Positions 7,130 through 8,558 of a stretch of 8,558 nucleotides of DNA are shown one piece after another. The position numbers were made by a program, and so were the translations under genes. The notes beneath the pieces are model-generated. The model had not been told where the DNA came from, did no database searches, and saw nothing but the letters and a program-made list of their open reading frames with translations. Position 1 is the first letter of the stretch; every line of letters begins with the position of its first letter. This DNA is from Bacteroidales bacterium UBA1458 (GTDB lineage: Bacteria; Bacteroidota; Bacteroidia; Bacteroidales; VadinHA17): NCBI GenBank assembly GCA_002325785.1, contig DCSU01000099.1:1-8558 (forward strand), given 5' to 3'.

Positions 7130-8517
7130 TGAGGCATATCATCCTGTTTTTATTACTTGCCGCAGCCTGTCTGGGTTGTGATCCTCTTGCAAACCCCGTA
7201 TCAGGGAGTCTGGGCTTCTCTTCGGACACTGTCTCGTTTGATACGGTTTTCTCCGGGGTGGGTTCAGCCACGATGGAATTCAGGACAATAAACACAGGGA
7301 AGGATCCGGTACTGATAGACCGGATCTGGCTAGGAGGAGGAGATAACTCTCCTTTCCGTCTGAATATCAACGGATTGCCGGTCACAGAAGATGAAAATCT
7401 TGTTTTGGCCCGCAGTGACAGCATGTTTATTTTTGTGGAGGTCACCATTGATCCGTCCGGAGCAGATGCCCCTGTTTCTGTGGTTGATTCGGTCAACTTT
7501 AAATCGGGAGATTTTACAGGCAAGGTGATTCTGGAGGCATGGGGACAGGACATTTGGCTTATTGGCGATGATATCTATGAAGATACCTTCTGGAGCGAAG
7601 GAAAACCCTATGTCATAAGAGGGACACTTTTCGTTGACACGCTGTCAACTCTGACACTTGGTCCTGGCACAAGGATTTATCTTCATCACGAGGCGGGGAT
7701 AACTGTTGCAGGCTCACTGCAATCGGCCGGCATGCCGGACAACAGAGTGATCATAGCTACCGACCGGCTTGAGAAGGAGTATGCTGATGTGCCCGGACGG
7801 TGGAAAGGAATCCGGTTTATTGACTGCAGTCGCAACAATATTTTAAACTATACGCAGGTCAGGAATGCTGAGATAGCTGTCGAGCTTGCCGGCAGGGAGA
7901 ACTCGATGCCGGACCTGTTGATGAACGGTACAATGCTCCTGCATAACACCGTCTCTTCATTGTCAGCTCGGCGTGCTGAGGTATTCGCTGTCAACACTGT
8001 TTATGCTCACTCAGGGTTTAGCACTGTCTCACTGACGGAGGGAGGAAGCTATGATTTTGTTTATTGTACCATGGAATCCAGGTGGGAGTATGGTTACCGT
8101 TCGGAACCGGTACTGTTCATTGGTCCGGGTGATGGCGAAATGCCTGATGTTACTCTTCTTAACTCTGTCATTACCGGCACTCTCGCCAGTGAACTGAAGA
8201 TTGACGGTTCCGCCTCTGAGGCGGCATCGAGGTTCAGGGCAGACAGCTCACTGATAAGGGTTGATACACTCAGGAGCAGCTGGTATTCGGGGACTCTTTT
8301 CAGGGATGTCATCACCGGCGCCTCGCCGCGTTTTATAGATGAAGGTGCGTATGATTTCAGGCCTGACACGCTCTCGCCGCTGCTTGACATGGCAGGCAGG
8401 ACGGAGGCTGTGGCCTGGCCTGGTGATATAAGGAATAAACCACGGTTGACAGATGACGGGCCTGATATAGGGGCATTTGAGAGACAACCCGGGGAGAAGA
8501 GGAAGGAGGAGAGGTGA
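7129..8517 (+). CDS. Predicted surface lipoprotein with Ig-like and right-handed beta-helix regions
   Basis: This 462-residue protein starts with a lipoprotein signal peptide (MRHIILFLLLAAACLGC); lipidation is expected at Cys17, or possibly Cys14. Residues about 25-140 form an Ig-like region with FSSDTVSFDTVF (30-41), a late NTG turn and GGGDNSPFRLNINGLP, a block shared by many Bacteroidota lipoproteins of unknown function. From about 160 the sequence has the short strand-turn periodicity of a right-handed beta-helix: LTLGPGTRIYL (175-185), GITVAGSLQSAG, WKGIRF (225-230), and repeated N-rich turns. It closes with PDIGAFE (445-451), the ending of choice-of-anchor/beta-helix proteins, and a charged tail. 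The ATG overlaps the preceding TGA (TGATG), so translation is probably coupled. No catalytic residues of polysaccharide lyases could be recognised, so no enzymatic role is claimed. An accessory surface role is possible. Confidence 0.9.
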   Translation: MRHIILFLLLAAACLGCDPLANPVSGSLGFSSDTVSFDTVFSGVGSATMEFRTINTGKDPVLIDRIWLGGGDNSPFRLNINGLPVTEDENLVLARSDSMFIFVEVTIDPSGADAPVSVVDSVNFKSGDFTGKVILEAWGQDIWLIGDDIYEDTFWSEGKPYVIRGTLFVDTLSTLTLGPGTRIYLHHEAGITVAGSLQSAGMPDNRVIIATDRLEKEYADVPGRWKGIRFIDCSRNNILNYTQVRNAEIAVELAGRENSMPDLLMNGTMLLHNTVSSLSARRAEVFAVNTVYAHSGFSTVSLTEGGSYDFVYCTMESRWEYGYRSEPVLFIGPGDGEMPDVTLLNSVITGTLASELKIDGSASEAASRFRADSSLIRVDTLRSSWYSGTLFRDVITGASPRFIDEGAYDFRPDTLSPLLDMAGRTEAVAWPGDIRNKPRLTDDGPDIGAFERQPGEKRKEER

Positions 8518-8520
8518 TTC

Positions 8521-8558
8521 CAGTCGGCAGTCTTTTTTCAGGCAGTAGGCAATAGGCA
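8521..8558. repeat. Start of a degenerate 7-bp intergenic repeat
   Basis: After the lipoprotein stop, the sequence reads as copies of a heptamer: CAGTC (partial, 8521-8525), GGCAGTC (8526-8532), an 8-nt T-rich break (8533-8540), GGCAGTA (8541-8547), GGCAATA (8548-8554) and GGCA (8555-8558, cut off). This looks like the first units of a degenerate GGCARTM-type tandem array that continues past the window. With four or so units, it could still be chance. No terminator hairpin is visible here, although six T residues sit at 8533-8538. Confidence 0.5.

Noticed and set aside
8514..8555. GTG start overlapping the lipoprotein stop, behind a purine-rich GGAAGGAGGAGAG stretch
   Set aside because: The frame reaches TAG after 13 codons. 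The purine run is explained by the Lys/Glu/Arg-rich tail of the lipoprotein.

Overview
The window looks like Bacteroidota DNA, probably a Bacteroidales-like lineage; the exact taxon cannot be fixed from sequence alone. Three independent signs support this: a type IX secretion system (T9SS) type B C-terminal sorting domain, a PorP/SprF-family outer-membrane protein, and a tRNA promoter that matches the Bacteroidota consensus (TTG, 19 nt, TAnnTTTG) exactly.

Layout. Positions 1-20 are the 5' end of a tRNA gene read on the minus strand, with its promoter at 33-62. Positions 63-330 are AT-rich, non-coding sequence separating the tRNA from the protein genes. From 331 to 8517 there is one tight, co-directional three-gene set on the plus strand: (1) a 1931-residue secreted multidomain adhesin-like protein, (2) 13 nt later a 329-residue PorP/SprF-family protein, and (3) overlapping by one base, a 462-residue lipoprotein with an Ig-like N-terminal region and a likely right-handed beta-helix. 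The window ends in an intergenic stretch that starts a degenerate 7-bp repeat.

How the genes probably work together. The large protein has a signal peptide, a LamG-like N-terminal domain, a long stalk of Calx-beta and Calx-beta-like repeats, HYR-like domains, PKD-like repeats, SprB-type repeats and a type B sorting domain. This is the architecture of SprB-like surface proteins, which are exported by the T9SS and handled at the cell surface by an SprF-type partner. The adjacent PorP/SprF gene is the natural candidate for that partner. The lipoprotein is probably co-translated with it and may sit at the outer membrane as an accessory factor, but that role is inference. No substrate or ligand can be named from sequence.

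The components belong to known families. The most distinctive points are the exact 111-residue spacing of three stalk repeats, the sharp division of the adhesin into a cysteine-free distal half and a cysteine-bearing proximal half, and the coupled lipoprotein gene.
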